Source: Tanypteryx hageni
Lineage: Eukaryota > Arthropoda > Insecta > Odonata > Petaluridae
Length of the DNA: 64,000 nucleotides
Reading direction: 5' to 3'
Assembly (NCBI GenBank): GCA_028673005.1
Contig: CM054120.1
Location: forward strand, 57,100,057-57,164,056
Numbering within the stretch: position 1 is the stretch's first letter; every line of letters begins with the position of its first letter. The notes beneath the pieces are model-generated. The model saw only the letters and a list, made by a program, of their open reading frames with translations, ran no database searches and was not told where the DNA came from. The position numbers were made by a program, and so were the translations under genes. This document shows positions 24,985 through 33,469 of the stretch, piece after piece.

Positions 24985-27903
24985 CCCCTCCGCCCACTCT
25001 CTCCTCCTCTCCTCTCGCACTCCCGTGGTTTTCCCCGACCCATCCCAGTTCTAACACATTGTCTTCTTATAGAAGAACTAAAACCTTTTCCCCGATCCTT
25101 CCAACTTATCTATCTTAACGCCCAAAGCCTTGTCCCTCATTTCGACGAACTGCGCTCATTACTCCCGCCCAACGATCTACATGCTATTAACATGTCCGAA
25201 ACGAGGCTGAAACCCGCTATCTCGAGCTCTTCAGTTGAAATACCTGGGTATAACTTATTTCGCAATGATAGGATAGGGAAAGGAGGAGGGGGAGTAGGAA
25301 TCTACGTCCGTAAAGACCTTGCTTGTAAAGTAATCGCCACCAGCGACGCACAATACTCCCGCAGACCTGAATATCTCTTCCTTGAAGTAGTCGTCAATTC
25401 AAAAAAAATATTGTTAGGAATCGTTTATTGTCCTCCAAAAATTGGTTATCTATCTGACATTGAAGAGATCATTGCCAACTTAAGACACGATTATGAGCAC
25501 TTAATCATATCTGGTGACTTTAATGGAAATTTTGCCTCAAGCTCCTCCGATGCTGTCTTTTTTAAAAACTCTTTTACATCGCACAACCTCAGCATACTAC
25601 CTTTAAAACCCACAAATAACACTATAAATTCTTCCACTTGGATTGACATATTAGTTACTGCTAACCCAGATAAAGTTTGCACACATGGTCAATTACCTGT
25701 CCCGGGCATTTCCTCCCATATCTTAATTTTTCTAGCCTACTCACTAAACTCTCCAAAATTTAAGCAGAAATGTATCTCCCAACGAAATTTTAAAAACCTT
25801 GACTATGATAGTTTAATATCCGAAGCTGCTTGTCTTCCGTGGCACACTATTGAATATGCAGACGACATAGACGCAAAAATTGAAGCACTTAACACTTTTC
25901 TCTTACATCTACTCGATAAATACGCACCCATCAAAACCACACGCGTCTCTAAACCTCGCGCCCCGTGGATAACGGCCGATTTAAAACTATTGATGGCTCG
26001 ACGCGATTCACTTTTTCGTCTCTTCAAATCTAATAAATGCCCAAATACGTTCAATACCTACAAAAATATTAGAAACAAAACCAAGCAACAGATTAGAAAT
26101 GCCAAAATAAAATTCGCTTATTCTATATCCGCCTCCAATATAACAACATCCGCCTTATGGAACAATCTGCGACACCTTGGAATTGGCAAGTCCAAGGATT
26201 CTTCCTTACCTACAAACATATCACTAGATTCTCCTAACGAGAGCTTCTCGACGAATCCAACAACAATCGACATAGAACGAAAACGCAAACTAATTAGTAG
26301 TCTTACTGCAAAAGCGAACGAGTCATCCGGTTCTCCACACTTCCACTTCAAAGCTGTTTCGCAATTTAACGTACTTTCAGCAATACGCAGAATCAAAACT
26401 ACAGCCCAGGGTGCTGATGGTATTCCTATAATTATTATAAGCAAATTAATACATATATTACTCCCCGTACTTACTAACATTTTCAACCACTCTTTATTAC
26501 AGGGAAAATTCCCTTCGCAATGGAAACACGCGTTAGTCCGCCCAATTCCTAAGAAATCTCTCACCGCAAACAATGACTATCGACCGATTAGCTTTCTTCC
26601 CACTTTATCAAAAGCCCTGGAGCAACTTGCAGACGAACAGGTAGCAGATTTTCTCGACATTAATCATATACTTGACCCCCATCAATCTGGCTTTCGGAAG
26701 TCTCATAGCACCACCACCGCGCTAATTAAAATAACTGATGATATACGAGGACACATGGATGACAGAAAACTCACGGTACTAATATTGCTTGATTTTAGTA
26801 AAGCGTTTGACTCAGTAGATAAAGACATACTCCTAGCAAAACTCCGCTGCATGAGATTCTCTTCACCTTCAATAGAGTGGTTCTCTTCGTACCTTAGCAA
26901 CCGTTCCCAGCAAGTCATCTACAACGATTCCTCATCCTCTCGGCTTAATGTTAACCAAGGCGTACCGCAGGGCTCAATTTTAGGTCCTCTATTGTTCTCT
27001 TTATTCATAAATGATTGTTCTCAATACTTAACTTACTCCAAGCATCATTTGTACGCCGATGATCTCCAAATCTACTTAGACACAAAACCCAATAACTTAT
27101 CTCTTTCCATAGCTAACATAAATCATGACTTGGCCCAACTTCAAGAATGGAGCTACGATAATTTTCTCACCATAAACCCCTTGAAATCTCAAGCCATTTT
27201 AATCGGTTATCCGAAACTACTGGCATCTATAAACCTTGCAGAATCAGTTCCTCTGTCTTTGAACGGCTCAGTTATACCCTATTGCAAAATCGTAAAAAAT
27301 CTCGGGATTCTAATTAATGAAACGCTCACCTGGAATAATCATATAATAAAAATCTGCAAGACGGTAAACTCCTCCTTACACACTCTAAGGCCTCTCGTTA
27401 ACATTCTTCCCTCGTCACTAAAAATACAGCTAGTGACCTCCCTAATTTTTCCTCACTTCGATTATTGTGATGTTGTATACCAGGACTTATCAAAGGAACT
27501 CGCCATTAAGCTACAACGTTCTCATAACGCCTGCATCAGATTCATATTTAATCTTAAAAAATCTGACCATGTCTCAGAATACTTCCGTCGACTCTTCTGG
27601 CTAAAACTTGACTCCCGAAGAAACCTTCACCTTCTCTCTCTATTGTATCAAATTCTAAATAACAACATCCCTTCTTATCTTTCATCTAATTTTGTCACCA
27701 TTAATACAGTTCACCATTGCAATACCAGAGGATGTGATAAACTACTAACTCCACTTCATAGAACAGAAATTTACAACAAATCCTTTACTGTCACTGCTTG
27801 TAAACTCTGGAATGGCCTTCCAAAGTTAATAAAAAACTCTCTATCTCTAAGCACTTTTAAACGCTTGTATTACAAGCAACTTCTCTCACTTCCCATGCAT
27901 TGA
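24985..27903 (+). CDS. LINE ORF2: endonuclease-reverse transcriptase (CR1/Jockey-like)
   Basis: One frame stays open from 24985 to the stop at 27903 (972 codons). The first ATG is at 25192, but the protein family clearly starts earlier: IYLNAQSLVPHFDELRSLL at 25108-25164 is the start of the AP-endonuclease fold, so the true start codon is absent and the copy is 5'-truncated. Next come SETRL, GGVGIYVRKDL, GDFNGNF and WIDILVT. The last endonuclease motif reads GISSHILI, with Ser where SDH has the metal-binding-pair Asp. The reverse transcriptase shows PIPKK, DYRPISFLP, HQSGFRKSHSTT, the first catalytic Asp in LLDFSKAFDS (26791), GVPQGSILGPLLFSLFIND, and YADD at 27052-27063, all intact. The C-terminal part (LQRSHNACIRFIFNL, LFWLKLDSRRNLHL) is of the CR1/Jockey type. 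An unbroken frame implies recent insertion. Confidence 0.9.
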   Translation, partial: PLRPLSPPLLSHSRGFPRPIPVLTHCLLIEELKPFPRSFQLIYLNAQSLVPHFDELRSLLPPNDLHAINMSETRLKPAISSSSVEIPGYNLFRNDRIGKGGGGVGIYVRKDLACKVIATSDAQYSRRPEYLFLEVVVNSKKILLGIVYCPPKIGYLSDIEEIIANLRHDYEHLIISGDFNGNFASSSSDAVFFKNSFTSHNLSILPLKPTNNTINSSTWIDILVTANPDKVCTHGQLPVPGISSHILIFLAYSLNSPKFKQKCISQRNFKNLDYDSLISEAACLPWHTIEYADDIDAKIEALNTFLLHLLDKYAPIKTTRVSKPRAPWITADLKLLMARRDSLFRLFKSNKCPNTFNTYKNIRNKTKQQIRNAKIKFAYSISASNITTSALWNNLRHLGIGKSKDSSLPTNISLDSPNESFSTNPTTIDIERKRKLISSLTAKANESSGSPHFHFKAVSQFNVLSAIRRIKTTAQGADGIPIIIISKLIHILLPVLTNIFNHSLLQGKFPSQWKHALVRPIPKKSLTANNDYRPISFLPTLSKALEQLADEQVADFLDINHILDPHQSGFRKSHSTTTALIKITDDIRGHMDDRKLTVLILLDFSKAFDSVDKDILLAKLRCMRFSSPSIEWFSSYLSNRSQQVIYNDSSSSRLNVNQGVPQGSILGPLLFSLFINDCSQYLTYSKHHLYADDLQIYLDTKPNNLSLSIANINHDLAQLQEWSYDNFLTINPLKSQAILIGYPKLLASINLAESVPLSLNGSVIPYCKIVKNLGILINETLTWNNHIIKICKTVNSSLHTLRPLVNILPSSLKIQLVTSLIFPHFDYCDVVYQDLSKELAIKLQRSHNACIRFIFNLKKSDHVSEYFRRLFWLKLDSRRNLHLLSLLYQILNNNIPSYLSSNFVTINTVHHCNTRGCDKLLTPLHRTEIYNKSFTVTACKLWNGLPKLIKNSLSLSTFKRLYYKQLLSLPMH

Positions 27904-28486
27904 ACCACACTCTATCTTTTCTTTCAGGTTGTCACAAGAATGCGCTTATTAGGCATAAATTTATAATTTTATTTAATTTATTTTTCCTGTATCATAATGA
28001 CGATGTAATCTCCCAGGCATATCTTACCCTACAATCCCTGTTCCCCTCTCACCCCCCTCCCTCATATGGATATAAATTTATGTACATATGTTTGTATTTA
28101 TGAATGTTTTTTTTTCTCTCTCTGTTCCTCATATAATTGGTTTTCTTTCTTTTCCTTCCCCTGAACTATTTAGGAATTTTCGCGGTTTTTTACACCTCTC
28201 TTCTCTTCGTAGGTGTTTCCGCAGTGGGAATTTTTCTGTGTTAAAACATAACCGATACACAGTTTTTTATGACCCACAAAACTAACATTCTTTGGTAATG
28301 CTCTGTTATCTACTAACAAATATATTAACTTGTAATTAATTTGTATTTTGTTAAAATCTGTATGTAATTATTTCCTCTTATTTTGTAAATATTGTAATTA
28401 CTTATATGACGAAAGGGTTAAATGTAAGAAGGGACTATATAGTCTCAATTTCGCCCTAATAAATTTGTTTGTCTGTCTGTCTGTCT
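27904..28486 (+). mobile_element. LINE 3' UTR and tetranucleotide tail
   Basis: About 0.55 kb of AT-rich untranslated sequence follows the ORF2 stop. It ends with the block TTAAATGTAAGAAGGG, AGTCTCAATTTCGCCC, AATAAA at 28458-28463, and GTCT repeated four times (28471-28486). Ending in a short tandem repeat rather than poly(A) is usual in CR1/L2-type LINEs. The sequence then becomes polypyrimidine again. Confidence 0.82.
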
Positions 28487-28612
28487 CCTTGCCTCTCTCC
28501 CCCTCTCTTTCCCTCCTTCTCTCACCTTTTCTGCACCCCTGCTCTCTCTTCTCCCTTTTCCCCCCTCTCTCCCCCTGTCTTCCCCTCCCTCCCCTTCTCC
28601 ATATCCCTTTCT
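28487..28612 (+). repeat. Polypyrimidine segment downstream of the LINE
   Basis: CTCTCC-type pyrimidine sequence of about 125 bp follows the LINE tail directly. It has the same composition as the 5.2-kb tract upstream of the LINE, consistent with the LINE having inserted into, or carried, this DNA. Confidence 0.85.
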
Positions 28613-28718
28613 TAAATAAGCTTTCAAATCACGCATCCGTTGCGCATATAGTATTAGGATTTGGTGGCAGTACAATCTCGAAATTTAACAATTACATGCT
28701 CGGCATGGCTACATATCT

Positions 28719-30080
28719 TTAACCCTTTTGCTGCCACTTGCGACTAAAGTCGAATGAGGATCGTGAACCTTACGCTGCCATATTCGATTTTAGTCCACAA
28801 CCTCAGAAAAATCTCTACCACCTGCTGCCACATTCTACTATAGTTGAACTACTCAGAAATGGCATTTTTAACTCTCTCTACCGTACTACATCTTACTGGG
28901 AATCCTCCAAATTTGCATAGCGAACCTTGTCAAGGGATAGTGGTTCATCCAAATATTTTGCCTCTGGTCTTATTTTAGTCAAGAAGCATTACTTTTGTTT
29001 TTTATTGTTTTTCAAACCAATACCGAGTAAATTATTGTTTTTATGCTGCGATTATTGTTTACTTGTATAATACTTTTATTTATTTAGAAATTTTTGTGGT
29101 TTTCATGTATTTTTTGTGTGTGAGACCTAAAATAGCATCCCCATATTAATACTGTACGATTTCAAACATTATTTTATATGTAGATTTCTCGTAAAATAAA
29201 TGTAGAACATCATTAGCATATTGCATACTTGGATGTTCTGGAAGGATATATTTACTATATCCTTCAAACAATATACTCCTGATACTCAATCTGCCTGAAA
29301 ATCTGCCTTGAGTCCTTTCTCGCGATGTTTATTCATTTCTTTTCGCGTCTTCTACTTAGTCACTCGATGACTCACTCAGGTCCTCCCGATGCATAGCTGA
29401 ACCTTTTGCTTTCTCAAGCAGAAAGATCTTGAGCCTACGTTTACTAAATGCAATAAAAGTTTTATACACATTGATTGCGCTGAAAAGCTGATGAGTCATA
29501 ACGCAAACTTGGCTGAACATTTTCTAGTTTTTCTCAAGTTAGTGCTATAGGACTAAGAAAATATTACTTGAAATAAAAAAACTGATATTTTCGCGATCGG
29601 CAGGCATCACATGTCCTAAAACTGAAATTCTCCAGATCTGACGGTAATCTTTAATGTAACTCGAATATCCTTACAAATTATTTTGATATTCCATATGTTA
29701 TAATTGTTTCCTAACTTAATTTTGGCTCTACTGAGAAGTTATTAAATCCTAATTATTTATATGTGTCTCACTTAAAGGTAGCCAACTAAAACCATACATT
29801 TTATGACTTTATTTCAGTTATAATATTTTTCCCTGATATTTATAAAATTAGAAAAAATGGCTGAGCAGAGTAGAAAAAGAAAAACCGAAGAAGATATTGC
29901 TGAATAGCTTTCTGAGAGTATCTGTAAAAATTGCTTGATCATGCCAGTGTACTATGAAAGGGAAAGGGGATTGCCAATGTAATCAAACTAATTACTTTTG
30001 TATGGACTGCCAAAAAAACCTCCACTCTGTGTTGTACCCTGTTTCCAAAATACCATACAATGAAACACTATAATAAATAT
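28719..30080 (+). mobile_element. piggyBac-type remnant: 5' end and transposase C-terminus
   Basis: TTAA at 28719 opens TTAACCCTTTTGCTGCCA, a typical piggyBac terminus. Three spaced copies of GCTGCCA followed by a TCGA/TAGT-type palindromic word follow (near 28729, 28769 and 28825), as expected for subterminal transposase-binding repeats. At 29855-30080 frames read MAEQSRKRK, YFCMDCQKN and, overlapping, PPLCVVPCFQN. The last matches the LCVVPCFxxYHT motif that ends many piggyBac-like transposases. About 1 kb of catalytic region is missing, so it is an internally deleted or decayed copy. The 3' terminus was not found. Confidence 0.6.
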
Positions 30081-30276
30081 TGCAAATGCCCTAATAGGTC
30101 AGATAACGAAATAAAGTGTTAAGCAATGTATAAAGTGACATGAAATTTTAAAATTTTTCTAGGTTAGTCCATTTTTTAAAAAGTTAAGTAATTAAATATT
30201 GAAAAAATTAGTTTTCCATGTCCATGAGTGCATGTGCAAACAGGAATAACGCAGTTTAAGCTAAGATGAAAAAAAT

Positions 30277-30700
30277 TTATATCCACTTTTGTATTAGAAC
30301 TCTTCCCAGATTATTCTTCCTTCTAGAAAAAAGACTTTCCTCTATTTGCGCGGTCAACCCCGGTCCCCCAATTCTGAAATTTATCTGCACCATCTTCCAC
30401 ACACATATCTCGCGTAGATAGTTGTTGAAATCTACCAGAGCATGATGTCCTATTTCCAACTGTCGTTCACAAAAAGAGTTATTGTCATTTTGTGTGCCCA
30501 GCAATAAATAATGTTGACTACTTTTGTGAATCGCCCGTCGAGATTCGGATAACCCTGTCCCTTGGCGAACGTAAACATTTGACGACTTTCCCTTTTGGAA
30601 CAACGCCACAGATCTTTTGGTTTATATACCAAATGCATGATATGACCATTTCTACATATTCTTTCAAGGTTAATTATTCTCTCTTCTTCTTCTTGCTTGA
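30277..30700 (-). pseudogene. Merlin (IS1595/ISXO2-like) transposase fragment
   Basis: A minus-strand frame (30638-30450) reads YKPKDLWRCSKRESRQMFTF, then LDGRFTKVVNIIYCWAH, the zinc-ribbon-like and linker region of Merlin transposases. A shifted frame (about 30440-30277) reads NNYLREICVW and FRIGGPGLTAQIEESLFSRR, then KNNLGRVLIQKWI. This corresponds to the DDE_Tnp_IS1595 start (IGGPG.xxxIDES.F..RK.NRGR). The first catalytic Asp appears as Glu (IEES). The rest of the catalytic domain is missing and no termini were identified. A frameshift and stop separate the parts. Confidence 0.82.
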
Positions 30701-31305
30701 GGAATTCTTACCGCAGCTACATCGTCTGAAAATTCAACAAATAATTTCCTATGATTCATCTTAGGATATCTTACTGCTTCAGAATATTAATCCGGTAATT
30801 TGTTTGATTTATTTTGATTGTTAGGATTTTGTTCCCATTATTAATGTTGAGTTATTACGTTTTACGAAAATCCTTATTCTGAGTGGTGGTGCTATAACCG
30901 TAAAGATCCTAAATTTGCATTCATAAATAAGTTAAAATTCGTATATGAACTCGGAACACGAACATTTCTATAGCTGAAAGACAATGGTTATATATTAGGA
31001 AAACAGAATTTAAATCTATCTCTTATGGGAGCGAACAATTGTTTTTAACACAAAAAAGAGGGAAACGTTTATGGTTTTACCAATGGGAAATATCAACTGC
31101 CATGGCAACTAGTCCATTGTTCTTAAATATGAAATATATTATTATATAGAATTGATATAATGCTTTTAAATGTATTTTATAGACTACTATATTATGTGGC
31201 TGTCGATCTTACCCAAAGATGAAATCTTGTGATGACATCATAATCCTAAAACAAGGGAAAAGAGCCTTATGTACTTTGTTGCACAATTCTTTCCTCACTC
31301 TTGTA
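30701..31305. other. Unassigned AT-rich stretch
   Basis: No recognisable feature between the Merlin fragment and the RTE-like fragment. Confidence 0.5.
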
Positions 31306-31309
31306 TCAT

Positions 31310-31560
31310 TGCCATAACGAAGTAAAAGGCGAAATCAGTGGGGCATAGAAAAAAATGAGGAAGTTTTTAATACCATAGGGGAAGAGAGAACCATAATTAG
31401 ATTATAAGAGACAGACAAATGATATGGCCAGATTAAATTTTGAAAGAAAACTCTCTATTGAATGAACTAATAGAAGGAAGAATGTTAGAAAAGAGAGAAG
31501 GAGTTAGGAAGAGGAAAGATGTATTAGATTTATTAAAAAATAAATTGTGAGTGAGAACGT
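31310..31560 (+). pseudogene. RTE-like LINE C-terminal fragment
   Basis: Plus-strand frames read NEEVFNTIGEERTIIRL, then LNELIEGRMLEK and RKRKDVLDLLKNK. This is the tail region of RTE/BovB-type reverse transcriptases (NEEVL..VGEER, IL.G.I.G.R..GR.R...L). The RTE copy at 42.1-44.0 kb has the same region as NEEVLEMVGEERM, TILEGKISGRRRTGRKRIGIL. Several stops are present. It is a short dead fragment in the opposite orientation to the larger copy. Confidence 0.65.
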
Positions 31561-32363
31561 GATGTTGGATCGCAAAGACTGGGTGTGCCTAACACCTACC
31601 GGAAAAAAGAGTTAATACAATGGAAGGAAGTAATGTATTATAGAATGTTTATATTCATGTACAAAAATTGAGTATGACATCTCGTGGCTTTTTCCTGCAT
31701 GGGAATGAAATGTTGACATAAAGCTGAATTTAAATATCACTTGAACGAAAATATATCTAAAATATAAAAGCATTTGGTGTCCACTTTCCAAGTAATATTT
31801 TTGTATACAATGCTTAAAACATTTCTAAAATTTTAATCACTTTTCGTGCGTTCATTCATATAACACCATTATTTCCAGAGCAAAGTAAAATTTCATTTCA
31901 ATCTTCTTCAATAAATATTTCAACTTTTCTAAACCTTTCATTAACTGAATATATGGAAAACAATCTCGCAGGTCAACGTTTTCATGTCGCGACTGAAAAT
32001 TTGAAATTAAATGTTATATTTCCTATCTTTTAACGTTACTGCATATATCTTATAAAATTTTAATTTACACAGCCTTTATTTATAATGATTACGGAAGCCA
32101 CATAGAAAAACTTGTCCCATTTTATTTGATAGCAGCGTTAATATGAAGTTGCAAATTTCAGAAAGGACGATATGCGCACAATGCAAAAAATACAAATTTC
32201 ATTTGCACTTTTAAAGCATTTTTCGATTTTTATAGAAAAGTTAAACATGCGTAATCATATTCAGCATAACATTTACTTTACGAAAACTTTATAACTTGTG
32301 TTTATTTTCTATTCGTAATGCCTTCATGGCGAGATAAACTTCTCCCCCAGTTTCTGTTCGGTC
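31561..32363. other. Unassigned AT-rich stretch
   Basis: Nothing recognised. Confidence 0.5.
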
Positions 32364-32812
32364 ATGACGAAAGAAATATCTCTTTTGGCGATCATTACCT
32401 CTGCTTACTTAATTGTGGTTTCTGAAAGTTTTACAGAACTGAAACGAAAGCGATGGTTGGTTAGGAAATTTTTAAGTGAAAAAATATCACACGGTACATA
32501 CTATTTCACCATAAATGATTTGCGAATTGAAGACAAAGGGGGTTTTAGAAATGTTTTAAGTATGATTCCGGTCGATTTCGAAAATTTTTTAAAGACCGTG
32601 TCACCAATCATTTCTCGAAAAAACATTTCCTTTCTTCAGGCAATTCCTGCAAGCGATAAGTTAGCAGTAAGATTAAGGTACCTGGTAACTGGTGATTCCT
32701 TATGTAGTTTGATGTACTTGTTCTGAATTTCAAAGGAATCTATTACTAAATTATTTCCAGTAGTCTTATAAGCAATTATCTGAGTTCTTCGCACATATGT
32801 TCAGGTAATATT
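32364..32812 (+). pseudogene. PIF/Harbinger transposase N-terminal fragment
   Basis: An open frame from 32364 to 32726 reads KRKRWLVRKFLSEKISHGTY, INDLRIEDKGGFRNVLSMIP, FENFLKTVSPIISRKN and LAVRLRYLVTGDSLCSLMYLF. This is the conserved region before the DDE_Tnp_4 domain of Harbinger/ALP1-like nucleases. Past the first stop the same frame goes on as ISKESITKLFPVVL and VLRTYVQ, also family-like, with two more stops. It ends at CAG followed by GTAATA near 32808, which looks like a splice donor. The catalytic DDE part is absent downstream. Confidence 0.85.
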
Positions 32813-33469
32813 TTTATAACAACAAAATCATTATTCTTAAGCTTTGCCGTTGATTTATTTAATGTTAACTTTAATTTGTTTATACTAAATCTCTTTTATC
32901 GCCGCTAACTTTTAATGATTTCTGCTAAGTTAACAAGTTTTATAACCATTTGAGTTTTTAATTTACGCGGTCATAGGCTAAAAGTTATCAGGTAGCCCGT
33001 AAAATGTCCAAGGAAAAATACCGCTCACTACGAACTTTATTAGTTTTTATTCAAATGGTGCACATTGTTAAAATTTTATAGATAGTTGAATATGTTCTTC
33101 ATCTCAGCAAGAATCTTTTTTCCACCATATTAATATTCCTCTTTAAAATATGGTGTCGTGTCGTGACATTTCTGCATCTATTAAAGTATTTTTTACATGC
33201 TAAATGCTCCCCGTTGGATTGGTTCCGCAAATATTCTATCTTCTTCGCGACCGCCGAAATGCTATTACGTCAGCTGCACAGGTGCAAATTGGAGCACAAT
33301 CCTGAACTACGTAAGTGACGCATGCGCAGTTGAGAAAATCCCTCTGTCCTATACCGAGTCCAACCATCTCGACGATGGACCGTGAACTCAACCCTGGAAC
33401 TGGATTTTGAAAAATGAATAAACAAAATGTCACGTGACATGCCGCAGAACGTGCCCTTGGGCTTGCCGC

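Larger units (their letters stand above)
19817..25015 (+). repeat. 5.2-kb polypyrimidine tract (C/T on plus strand)
   Basis: For over 5 kb the plus strand is almost only C and T, built from shifting words such as CCCTCTCTC, CCTCC and TCTCCCC. The few purines are mostly single A or G bases. A stretch near 22050-22135 is a regular 10-bp array of CCCCCTCTCT. The long open frames through it encode Pro/Ser/Leu-rich low-complexity peptides on this strand and Glu/Gly/Arg-rich ones on the other. They result from the lack of stop codons in such DNA and are not genes. Two 3' tails of the LINE found at 25.0-28.5 kb are embedded (about 22600-22636 and 24362-24432), and that LINE itself begins where the tract ends. 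Such DNA can form triplex or single-stranded structures, and assembly errors are possible. Confidence 0.95.
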
